A stretch of DNA of 5,090 bases from JAKEGK01 sp036507695 (GTDB lineage Bacteria; Pseudomonadota; Gammaproteobacteria; SZUA-152): assembly GCA_036507695.1 (NCBI GenBank), contig DATCIR010000180.1:1-5090 (forward strand), given 5' to 3'. The notes beneath the pieces were generated by a model. It worked only from the letters and a program-made list of their open reading frames with translations. It made no database searches and was not told the origin of the DNA. The position numbers and the translations under genes are program-made. Within the stretch, counting starts at the first letter, position 1, and every line of letters begins with the position of its first letter. Shown in pieces: positions 1 to 5,090 of this stretch.

Positions 1-474
1 CTGCGCGCCGGCGGCTTTTTCCCGCAGTGTACGCGTCCGGCTCTTCAAGCTGGCAGCAGCGCTGCGCAGCCGGCCGATTTCCGCCGACCTTGCCTGCCGC
101 CAGGCGATCGCCTCTGACACCGACGGTCCAGCGGACCGTGTCCATCTCGGTGACCTAGCGCTCGCCGATTGAATCTGGATCGGTGTGGTCGGTAGGGGTT
201 CGGTGAGCGCTTTCACCAAATCGCGGACCGCTTCGACGTCATCACGCAGCGCCGCGGCGGCCGGATCAGGGGTATAAGTACGCTTGGCGCGTAATACTGC
301 TTGCCCGACGGCGCGCACTGTGTCGCGGGTTTCGGGTTTCAGGTCGTTGGCTTGTGCGGTGGTATCCGCATACGCGGCGACCGATAGCAGAACAAGACCG
401 ATAGTCAGCCCAAACGCTATTGTGCGGCGGCTGTGACTCGCCCGCCTTTGCAATCCCTTGTCGTTATTGAACAC
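1..474 (-). CDS. Secreted protein of unknown function, partial (runs off the left edge)
   Basis: This frame is open for 158 codons from a GTG at 474 to the window edge, so the C-terminus is missing. I chose the GTG because AAGGGGA lies about six bases upstream and no ATG is available. The product starts with a basic stretch (Arg10, Arg11, Arg16, Arg17), then a hydrophobic core at about residues 19-33 and an AYA-D signal-peptidase-like site after residue 36, so export is likely. SRRTIAF is weakly Tat-like. Residues 45-95 look helical and charged. Residues 120-158 are rich in Arg, Ala and Glu and could form a coiled coil. The gene begins 19 bases after the stop of the IPTL-tagged gene, so co-transcription and translational coupling are likely. 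I do not recognise a family. The second half has less typical codon use, so an undetected frameshift after about residue 103 is possible. Confidence 0.6.
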   Translation of the reverse strand, partial: MFNNDKGLQRRASHSRRTIAFGLTIGLVLLSVAAYADTTAQANDLKPETRDTVRAVGQAVLRAKRTYTPDPAAAALRDDVEAVRDLVKALTEPLPTTPIQIQSASARSPRWTRSAGPSVSEAIAWRQARSAEIGRLRSAAASLKSRTRTLREKAAGAQ

Positions 475-480
475 AAGTAG

Positions 481-487
481 TCCCCTT
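481..487 (-). promoter_or_regulatory. Ribosome binding site deciding a GTG start
   Basis: On the minus strand AAGGGGA precedes the GTG at 474 by about six bases, in the short gap after the TAA at 494-496. It is the main support for a GTG start, because the frame contains no ATG before the signal peptide. A TTG at codon 8 also has a purine-rich AAGGGA in front of it, but directly adjacent, which is too close for normal initiation. Confidence 0.5.
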
Positions 488-493
488 ATATGC

Positions 494-1753
494 TTAAGCT
501 TGAAGTGCTTCGCGCCGATTGGCACGCTGCCGCCGGGCGGCACTGATGAGCAACAACGCCGCCATGATGATCACACCCCATTCCGGTAACGTCGGGATGT
601 CCTCGTCCACGCTGGCCACGACGATGGGATTACCGTCGAGCAAAACCGCCGCCAGTTGGGCCAAGCCATCGATGGGCGACGTCGAGGTGATGTTGTTATT
701 GCGCAGATCCGCGGTCTGCAGATTGAGCGCCCACTCAAGTCCGGTGAGATCGCTGATCGACATGCCGACCGCGGACAGGTCGGTCAGGCGCAACAGCTCG
801 CTGCGATCCAGGCTGTCCATGGCGTTGCGGCCCAAGGCGTAGTTGACCGCGGCGCGCAGGTTCTTATCGGGAATCGATACGGCAGCCTGGTTGGCGGCGC
901 TGTCCGTTCCGTCCGCCGCCGCCAAGGCGCGCATCGCCAGGGCCGTGTCGTAGATCCGGCCCGACCAACTGCCATCGCCTCCCTGGCCGCTGACCAGCAT
1001 CGCCAGCCAGTTCTGCGCCGCCGTTGTATTGCCCGCCAGCAAGGCTGCGTGTGCGGCCAATGCCTGCAGGTACGCCGGCGAGCCGCTGACTACTGAGGTA
1101 TTGAGGGCATTGAGGCCATTGGCGATGGGTGTGGCGACCGTGGGATCCTGGGCTTGCAAGACGGCCAGCGTGCGCACCACGAGTGCCGTTGCGAAAGCAT
1201 CGCTGACCGTTTCCGATGCCACCGGCCATCCCGGGTTGGCGCCACCGAGTTGAGCGCTCTTCAAATAATCGATGCCCGCCTGCACGTTGGCGTTCGTCGG
1301 CAGAGCCGACAGACTATTCAGGACGATGGCGGAATCCAGCGGGGACTGATGGTAGCTGTCACTTAGACCCCAGCCGTCGCGGCCAGTCACTGCCGTATTC
1401 TGTTGCGCATCCAAAAGTGCGATTACACTGCTGACATCGTCACCGTGCGTCGCGAGCGCCAGTGCGCGGCGCGCACCGTAGTCCGCATTGTCCGCCGCGT
1501 GATTTTCCAGCCAGGTAATCCCCTTGAAGTAGGCGCCGTTGCGTTGCCCGGCCGCGCGCAAGCTCTGCACCGCTTCAACGGTATAAAGAAAATGCTCTCT
1601 TGCATTCGCGCCCCAGCTCCCATCCGTATTCTGTTGCGCACTCAACCACGCTGCGGCCTGGGTATTATTGACTTCGTAGGCAGCGAATACGATTGATGGA
1701 AATAACAGTAGGGCTGCGATCGTGAACAGACAACGGTGGCTCATACCCTCCAT
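494..1753 (-). CDS. IPTL-CTERM sorted surface protein with terpenoid-cyclase-like repeats and LRR segment
   Basis: This is a 419-residue exported protein and the likely exosortase H substrate. A signal peptide covers about residues 1-25 (hydrophobic core 9-23, IVFAA cleavage region). Residues 30-285 form helical repeats with QW-type motifs of the prenyltransferase/squalene-oxidase alpha-alpha barrel fold: AQQNTDGSWG at 39-48, a DGWGL end at 126-130, GANPGWPV at 171-178 and GQGGDGSWSG at 256-265. I see no DXDD cyclase acid motif or zinc site, so a binding or structural role is more likely than catalysis (inference). Residues 293-380 look like a short leucine-rich-repeat domain of bacterial surface proteins (IPDKNLRAAV, LTDLSAVGMSISDLTGLE, LRNNNIT, LLDGNPI). 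The end is a classic tripartite tail: IPTLPEWG at 386-393, a hydrophobic span at 394-405 and a basic RRQRANRR end. The ATG at 1753 is preferred over the ATG at codon 4 because AGGAAGGA lies about eight bases upstream of it. Confidence 0.9.
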   Translation of the reverse strand: MEGMSHRCLFTIAALLLFPSIVFAAYEVNNTQAAAWLSAQQNTDGSWGANAREHFLYTVEAVQSLRAAGQRNGAYFKGITWLENHAADNADYGARRALALATHGDDVSSVIALLDAQQNTAVTGRDGWGLSDSYHQSPLDSAIVLNSLSALPTNANVQAGIDYLKSAQLGGANPGWPVASETVSDAFATALVVRTLAVLQAQDPTVATPIANGLNALNTSVVSGSPAYLQALAAHAALLAGNTTAAQNWLAMLVSGQGGDGSWSGRIYDTALAMRALAAADGTDSAANQAAVSIPDKNLRAAVNYALGRNAMDSLDRSELLRLTDLSAVGMSISDLTGLEWALNLQTADLRNNNITSTSPIDGLAQLAAVLLDGNPIVVASVDEDIPTLPEWGVIIMAALLLISAARRQRANRREALQA

Positions 1754-1810
1754 GGTTTTCTTCCTTCCTCTTGGTTGTATTGATATTCACGGCTGACAAT
1801 AACAACAAGA

Positions 1811-1854
1811 TATGAAGAAAATGTGACTGACGTATGAAAAGAATGTGACTGCCG
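1811..1854. repeat. Two-copy 22-bp tandem repeat in the gap before the IPTL-tagged gene
   Basis: Copies at 1811-1832 and 1833-1854 share 19 of 22 bases. The + strand core is TATGAA-R-A-R-AATGTGACTG, differing at repeat positions 7, 9 and 20. The period is close to two helical turns, so both copies face the same side of the DNA. The repeat lies about 60-100 bases upstream of the start codon at 1753, in the only sizeable gap of the sorting locus. It could be a tandem operator for a regulator of the sorted protein (inference); no palindrome is visible within one unit. Confidence 0.55.
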
Positions 1855-1863
1855 GACGGTGCC

Positions 1864-1892
1864 GTTAGGTTGATACCCAAAAGCGCTGTCAA
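1864..1892 (-). promoter_or_regulatory. Possible sigma-70 promoter of the IPTL-tagged gene
   Basis: On the minus strand a perfect TTGACA (1887-1892) is followed after 17 bases by CCTAAC (1864-1869), a poor -10 match. Transcription would start near 1857, giving a leader of about 100 bases that contains the 22-bp tandem repeat. The -35 match is strong but the -10 is weak, so an activator may be needed, or the match may be chance. Confidence 0.3.
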
Positions 1893-1914
1893 TGAAGGCG
1901 GGGTAATACGCGGG

Positions 1915-2559
1915 CTATCGCTTTGTAATACAAATGCGACTATTTGCCGCACGCCAAACGGCGATGGTGAGAGCCGCGGCGATCAACGACAGGGCAAGCC
2001 GCCCGCCGTTGTTCATGATATGCATGCCTTGTACGAGGAACGACGAAGACAATAGTTCCTCGTCGAAGTTGAACAACACTAGGTCTTCCAACGCCCCGGC
2101 CAACACCAGTGGCACATCAAGCATTTCAATGAATAACAGCATCGGGATAGCCAGGACGATGAGAACGGCGCGCTCCCACCAATGTCGAACCGGCCACAAC
2201 AGAATCGCGGTAAACAAAACAATGACGTGTTGCAGCCCATGGCCCGCCAAGGTGGAACTTGAAACAGGCACACCGCTTTGCACCGATCGCCCCGCCAGTT
2301 GGCGAGCGCCCGCCGTCTGTGCGCGAACCTTGATGATCCGTTCTCCGTTTTCCTGCTCGAGGCGCAATGACAGGACACTATAGTGAGGCGTGAGCGTTTC
2401 AAATGCCCATTGGTAGACTGGTAATAGAAGCCGCGCATAACGATCGCCGCACAGCCAGGCAGCGGCGTTCAGGGCGATAAAAACCGCCATAACGGCGATT
2501 ATGCGCGCGGTGAGGCGCTTTGTTCGGCTGTGTTCCGTTGCGGCCACTGCATCCACCAT
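1915..2559 (-). CDS. Probable exosortase H-associated membrane protein
   Basis: This 214-residue protein has four likely membrane spans: about residues 19-37, 109-123, 131-155 and 187-203. Between the first and second lies a soluble loop (about 40-105), which follows WLCGDRYARLLLPVYQWAFE and contains an LSLRLEQENGERIIKVRA strand-like stretch. A multi-pass protein of this size directly after xrtH fits the membrane partner encoded beside exosortase H in other genomes (family assignment from recall, not searched). It probably helps the exosortase handle IPTL-tagged substrates, but its biochemical role is unknown. The listed ATG overlaps the end of xrtH by 61 bases and has no clear ribosome binding site. 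An ATG at 2490 (codon 24), eight bases after the xrtH stop, would remove the overlap but cut into the first membrane span. Either start implies coupling to xrtH translation. Confidence 0.75.
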   Translation of the reverse strand: MVDAVAATEHSRTKRLTARIIAVMAVFIALNAAAWLCGDRYARLLLPVYQWAFETLTPHYSVLSLRLEQENGERIIKVRAQTAGARQLAGRSVQSGVPVSSSTLAGHGLQHVIVLFTAILLWPVRHWWERAVLIVLAIPMLLFIEMLDVPLVLAGALEDLVLFNFDEELLSSSFLVQGMHIMNNGGRLALSLIAAALTIAVWRAANSRICITKR

Positions 2560-3038
2560 AAATAATATACACAGCCCACCGCGATTATCAGGGTGGGCGC
2601 AACATAGCCGTGCAACGCGGAAAAAAGCGCCGGGTCGCTCTTGAGCGCAAAATACAAAGACACGATACGCGCCTGATTGGCGAGATAGATGAGGATCACG
2701 CCCAATGCCAGGCCTGCCAGTTTATGCCGCCACGGGGCGCGAAACGCCAGAATCGCCGCCATGATCAAAAAAAGTGATTCCGTCCCCTCGCAGCCGTTGA
2801 GCACCGACAACTTCGCGAAAGGCGATACCAAACGATGCCCCTCCGCGATGACTTGCTCCATGGGGTTGATCTGATTGATCATGAATGCACTTGGGCGAAC
2901 CGTTGCCACATCGATAATCGCTTTTTCGATTACCGTGCCCGACGCTTGCTGGTAGCCCCACTGAAGCGCGAAGAATACGCCTGCAAATACGGCCACCAGG
3001 CGTAACAGGGATTGGTTACTCCAATTTGCAGTGTTCAT
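2499..3038 (-). CDS. xrtH: Exosortase H (IPTL-CTERM-specific transpeptidase-like sorting enzyme)
   Basis: Exosortases are inner-membrane cysteine proteases/transpeptidases that recognise a C-terminal tripartite signal on exported proteins. Type H matches IPTLxxWG tails, and such a tail is encoded in this locus at 494-1753. The 179-residue product shows the family's three catalytic signatures in order: Cys83 in NGCEGTE, Arg124 in NQARIVSLYF and His143 in LHGYVAPT. Hydrophobic spans lie at about residues 11-27, 86-100, 105-121 and 145-163. The length fits the short exosortase H class, which lacks the extra N-terminal spans of the larger PEP-CTERM exosortases. The ATG at 3038 has GAGGAAG about eight bases upstream. 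It is the first gene of the apparent operon, with a promoter match just in front, and its last codons overlap the downstream membrane-protein gene. All key residues are present, so it should be active. Confidence 0.92.
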   Translation of the reverse strand: MNTANWSNQSLLRLVAVFAGVFFALQWGYQQASGTVIEKAIIDVATVRPSAFMINQINPMEQVIAEGHRLVSPFAKLSVLNGCEGTESLFLIMAAILAFRAPWRHKLAGLALGVILIYLANQARIVSLYFALKSDPALFSALHGYVAPTLIIAVGCVYYLWWMQWPQRNTAEQSASPRA

Positions 3039-3079
3039 CGCTACAACTTCCTCGGGTACCTTCTAATTCCTTGCTCGGC

Positions 3080-3109
3080 ACTATAACCTACCCATTTTAT
3101 GCGCATCAA
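3080..3109 (-). promoter_or_regulatory. Probable sigma-70 promoter of xrtH
   Basis: On the minus strand TTGATG (3104-3109) and TATAGT (3080-3085) are separated by 18 bases. The -10 matches five of six consensus bases and the -35 matches four. Transcription would start near 3073, giving a leader of roughly 35 bases before the ATG at 3038. This places xrtH and its partner under their own promoter, separate from the transposase remnant upstream. Confidence 0.5.
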
Positions 3110-3149
3110 TCCGATGGATGACCGGCGGTCTATATAACATAAAATGTTG

Positions 3150-3623
3150 TCATTCGTTGCATTTGCCAAAGTTTGAATCCTGATTTGTGTTCATGATCCC
3201 AGCGCGTTGAGTATGCGCCCGATAGTGCGCAAGGGGGAACCCTCTTCGCCGGGATAGATAATAGTGCCGATAACGTTGTTGAATGGCGCTAACACCACTG
3301 TAGAATTCGTGTGGGCCGTGCTCCAGTTCCTGGTGAATCCTACTTACACGCTTGCACGTCGTTTCATCCCAGGTACGGCCATGGCCCTTTGGCCAGCCTC
3401 GATTATCCGCTTCCAGGTCCTGATCGGTTGTCTTGGTCCAGTTAATCACAAATTGTTTATTCAATCCGGTTTGACTGGCAATCTGTGTTTTTGAAAGTCC
3501 ATTTTCTAAATACAGCACATGCACTCGCTTGCGTTGCTCGATAGCCTTTTTTTGTCCATTTTCTGTCTTCCCAATGGTTGCACTGACTGCATATAATGGT
3601 AATTTTTTTCCATCGTAAACCAC
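3150..3623 (-). pseudogene. Transposase/integrase N-terminal fragment, frameshifted and truncated
   Basis: The open frame encodes 157 residues. Residues about 30-63 contain a helix-turn-helix typical of transposase N-termini (LSKTQIASQTGLNKQFVINW), followed by a linker with HGRTWDETTCKRVSRIHQEL. The transposase-like sequence leaves this frame near 3257-3268. The adjacent frame continues it as YPGEEGSPLRTIGRILNALGS and then stops at 3191-3193. The last 35 or so residues of the long frame are therefore probably a frameshift artefact. No DDE catalytic domain follows, because xrtH begins about 110 bases downstream of the frame's end. The region is AT-rich compared with the sorting genes. The GTG at 3623 lies inside a hairpin, so the true start is uncertain. 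This is best read as the remnant of an insertion element; I cannot place it in a named IS family. Confidence 0.6.
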
Positions 3624-3639
3624 CTTTTGGGTGGTCTAC
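3615..3639 (-). other. RNA hairpin over the transposase-remnant start
   Basis: The minus-strand RNA can form a 10-bp stem, GUAGACCACC with GGUGGUUUAC, around a CAAAA loop. All pairs are Watson-Crick except one G-U wobble, which would be an A-C mismatch in the opposite transcript; this points to the minus strand. The stem covers the apparent GTG start at 3623. It could limit transposase translation or block read-through from outside, as start-site hairpins do in several insertion sequences (inference). Confidence 0.4.
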
Positions 3640-3933
3640 TTTCATTTGGCCATCAACCGGTAAACAGCCGCATGAATGCCGCAGTTGCAGCGACGATTTT
3701 TAAACAATGGTGAAGTCAGTATCCACTGCTAGCTATTTTCATCCGTGAATTTCCACCGGCATAGCAATCCATTTTAACTCCGTTACCTTAGTTGTAAAAC
3801 CAAGCTCTGCATGGTAATCCTTAAAAACCGAGGTTTTTGTTAGCTATACCATAGTTACAGGGCGTAACTGGTTTTCGACTGGATGGCAACTAAAATGAAC
3901 TGAATACGCGGATACATGACTATCGGTTAAGTG
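3640..3933. other. AT-rich intergenic region without a recognisable gene
   Basis: I find no convincing coding frame or RNA gene in these roughly 290 bases. The only structure seen is a short inverted repeat, AAAAACC-GA-GGTTTTT at 3823-3838, and a GTTAC/GTAAC pair five bases apart near 3854-3868. Neither is strong enough to name. The stretch may include the outer part of the old insertion element, but no terminal inverted repeat or target duplication is evident. Confidence 0.4.
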
Positions 3934-3970
3934 AAAAAAAAACCGGGTATTGCTGGCGCAATACCCGGTT
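3934..3970 (-). terminator. Strong intrinsic terminator of the PstS-like gene
   Basis: A perfect 13-bp inverted repeat (3941-3953 with 3958-3970, AACCGGGTATTGC and its complement) encloses a four-base loop. It is followed on the minus strand by a run of nine T residues (3934-3942). It lies about 108 bases after the stop at 4079 and separates the PstS-like gene from the remnant and the xrtH locus. Confidence 0.9.
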
Positions 3971-4078
3971 GACAGAGTGAAACAGATAATGTCCGGGTTA
4001 CCAGTTCTTATTGCTGGCTAAGAAAACCGCCTGCCTTTTATTGAATCACGCTTTCCGGCAGCAGGCATTCCCGTAACA

Positions 4079-5090
4079 TTAGTTAGCTAGTACTAACCCT
4101 TTACAGCTGTTCAGTTCGTGAGTAGCGCGAGATACCGGGAACACGTTACCGGCGTTGTTCCAGCCATTTACGTTACCGGCAGGACCGACGCCATTGATGG
4201 CGAAAGCACCTACCGGAGTACCAAACGCATCAAACAGCGTCTCGTCGGTACCGGCGTTTTGGGCAATAAACTGCATTGCGGTCAAACATTCGTTGACGCA
4301 GGCATTGTTCCACATGACGGCGTTTTCATAAAAGAAATCATACGCGCCATCGGTAACGATGTTGTCAACTTTAGCAGTATCGACTTCGCTGGGACGATCA
4401 CCGTTTACCTTGATGAAACCCCAGTGATCATAGTTCAGCGCACCCCAGGCAACGCTATGGTTTGGTTGCTTTTCAGTAGACTGTACACCTATGGCGCCAC
4501 GCTTGGTCGTGATTCCAAAAGCAGCCCCGTTGAAAGTCACAGGATCAAACATGGCATCCATACAATCCATGACTTTACCGGAAGATGAGTTTTCCACGGT
4601 TTGGAAAAAGCCACCACCGCCAGCGGATTTCATGGGTTGCGCACCACTTTGCAGGGCATTTTTGGCACAGGGATCATCCATGAAATACGCGTGATACGCA
4701 GCCTGGTTTCCGGAACCTGACACACGGCGGCAGATACCCATAGTACCTCCAGCAACACCAATCGGTGTACTGGCCTGGTTTAGCAGCTCTTGCCAACGAT
4801 CCATGCTTGCGTCTACGCGCAGCATGGTACGAATTTGCGCTTTGGACATGCTGGGTTGTGCGGCCAGGGACCAGTCGGTTGGTTGAGTAATATAGTCATA
4901 GGGCTTGATAGAATAGGTGCCAGCTGCCACCGTGCCTTGCAGTTCCTGCAAATAGCGGTAGACGTCTTCCGTCACGATAGGCTGGAACACCACACCAAAG
5001 CCCGGGGCCTGGTTCAAGTTGGGGAAAGTGGCTTGTGGTGGAAACTCCGGTGGAATACTGGGCGCACCATCAGCAAAAATCGCAGCTTCC
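4079..5090 (-). CDS. PstS-like periplasmic substrate-binding protein, 5' end missing
   Basis: The frame is open from the right window edge to a TAA at 4079, giving 336 visible residues. A TTG at 5017 is simply an internal leucine codon, since the frame continues upstream through FADGAPSIPPEFPPQATFPN. The central part resembles type 2 periplasmic binding proteins of the phosphate-binding kind: a GAIGVQSTEK segment, then WGFIKVNGDRPSEVDTAK and DGAYDFFYENAVMWN, recalling the PstS pattern of strand, ligand-domain crossover and 'G-Y-F' ending. It has about six cysteines (in MGICRR, DPCAKN, MDCMDA, NACVNEC and NSCKG), suggesting disulphides and an extracytoplasmic location. A glycine-rich GVGPAGNVNGWNNAGN loop precedes the C-terminus. 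No IPTL tail is present, so it is not an exosortase substrate. It may bind phosphate or another oxyanion, or may be a non-transport homologue, since no pst transporter gene is visible. Family assignment is by pattern only. Confidence 0.55.
   Translation of the reverse strand, partial: EAAIFADGAPSIPPEFPPQATFPNLNQAPGFGVVFQPIVTEDVYRYLQELQGTVAAGTYSIKPYDYITQPTDWSLAAQPSMSKAQIRTMLRVDASMDRWQELLNQASTPIGVAGGTMGICRRVSGSGNQAAYHAYFMDDPCAKNALQSGAQPMKSAGGGGFFQTVENSSSGKVMDCMDAMFDPVTFNGAAFGITTKRGAIGVQSTEKQPNHSVAWGALNYDHWGFIKVNGDRPSEVDTAKVDNIVTDGAYDFFYENAVMWNNACVNECLTAMQFIAQNAGTDETLFDAFGTPVGAFAINGVGPAGNVNGWNNAGNVFPVSRATHELNSCKGLVLAN

Noticed and set aside
656..1096. Plus-strand open frame of 146 codons
   Set aside because: It lies wholly inside the IPTL-tagged gene on the opposite strand; its Arg/Gln-rich composition is typical of an antisense shadow of a GC-rich gene.
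1811..1854. Tandem repeat as a small CRISPR array
   Set aside because: The units abut with no spacers and there are only two copies, with no cas gene in view.
1665..1952. Minus-strand open frame of 95 codons spanning the regulatory gap
   Set aside because: It overlaps both the membrane-protein gene and the IPTL-tagged gene, and its sequence has no domain-like character.
3546..3556. A7 run in the minus strand near the transposase start, as a programmed frameshift site
   Set aside because: The zero-frame ATG reading would give only a few codons before the run, and the heptamer is not the standard A-AAA-AAG phase.
3457..3645. Minus-strand ATG frame of 62 codons ahead of the transposase remnant
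   Set aside because: It overlaps the helix-turn-helix frame and encodes nothing recognisable; the ATG arises at the hairpin edge.
3823..3838. AAAAACC/GGTTTTT inverted repeat as a second terminator
   Set aside because: The loop is only two bases (four if the stem is shortened), the stem is mostly A-T, and no gene end lies nearby.
4118..4588. Plus-strand open frame of 156 codons
   Set aside because: It is antisense to the PstS-like gene, with no ribosome binding site or recognisable motif. The minus frame has coherent protein motifs and a terminator.

Overview
The window comes from a Gram-negative bacterium, most likely a gammaproteobacterium or betaproteobacterium. The evidence is an exosortase with an IPTL-type C-terminal sorting signal, which is a Gram-negative envelope system, together with several signal peptides and a PstS-like periplasmic protein. 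All supported genes lie on the minus strand. By eye, the left 3 kb is GC-rich, while positions 3100-4080 (transposase remnant and spacer) are clearly more AT-rich. This suggests that a native sorting locus sits beside an insertion scar. I cannot name a genus.

Read in the direction of transcription (right to left): (1) 4079-5090 holds the 3' part of a gene for a secreted, cysteine-containing protein resembling phosphate-type periplasmic binding proteins. It ends at a strong intrinsic terminator (3934-3970). (2) 3624-3933 is non-coding apart from small inverted repeats. (3) 3150-3623 is a broken transposase or integrase N-terminal fragment, with a hairpin over its apparent start. (4) 2499-3038 encodes exosortase H with an intact Cys/Arg/His triad and a plausible promoter just upstream. 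(5) 1915-2559 encodes a multi-pass membrane protein overlapping the xrtH end, probably the exosortase H-associated membrane protein. (6) 1754-1914 is a regulatory gap with a possible promoter and a 22-bp tandem repeat. (7) 494-1753 encodes a secreted protein with terpenoid-cyclase-like repeats, a leucine-rich-repeat segment and a C-terminal IPTLPEWG sorting tail. (8) 1-474 is a GTG-started gene for a secreted protein, open to the window edge and only 19 bases after the previous stop.

Together, items 4-8 look like a compact protein-sorting locus: the transpeptidase-like exosortase, its membrane partner, one substrate carrying the matching signal, and a co-transcribed secreted partner of unknown function. 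The sorting chemistry is a known type. The less familiar parts are the architecture of the substrate, the partner gene, and the tandem repeat in front of the substrate gene.
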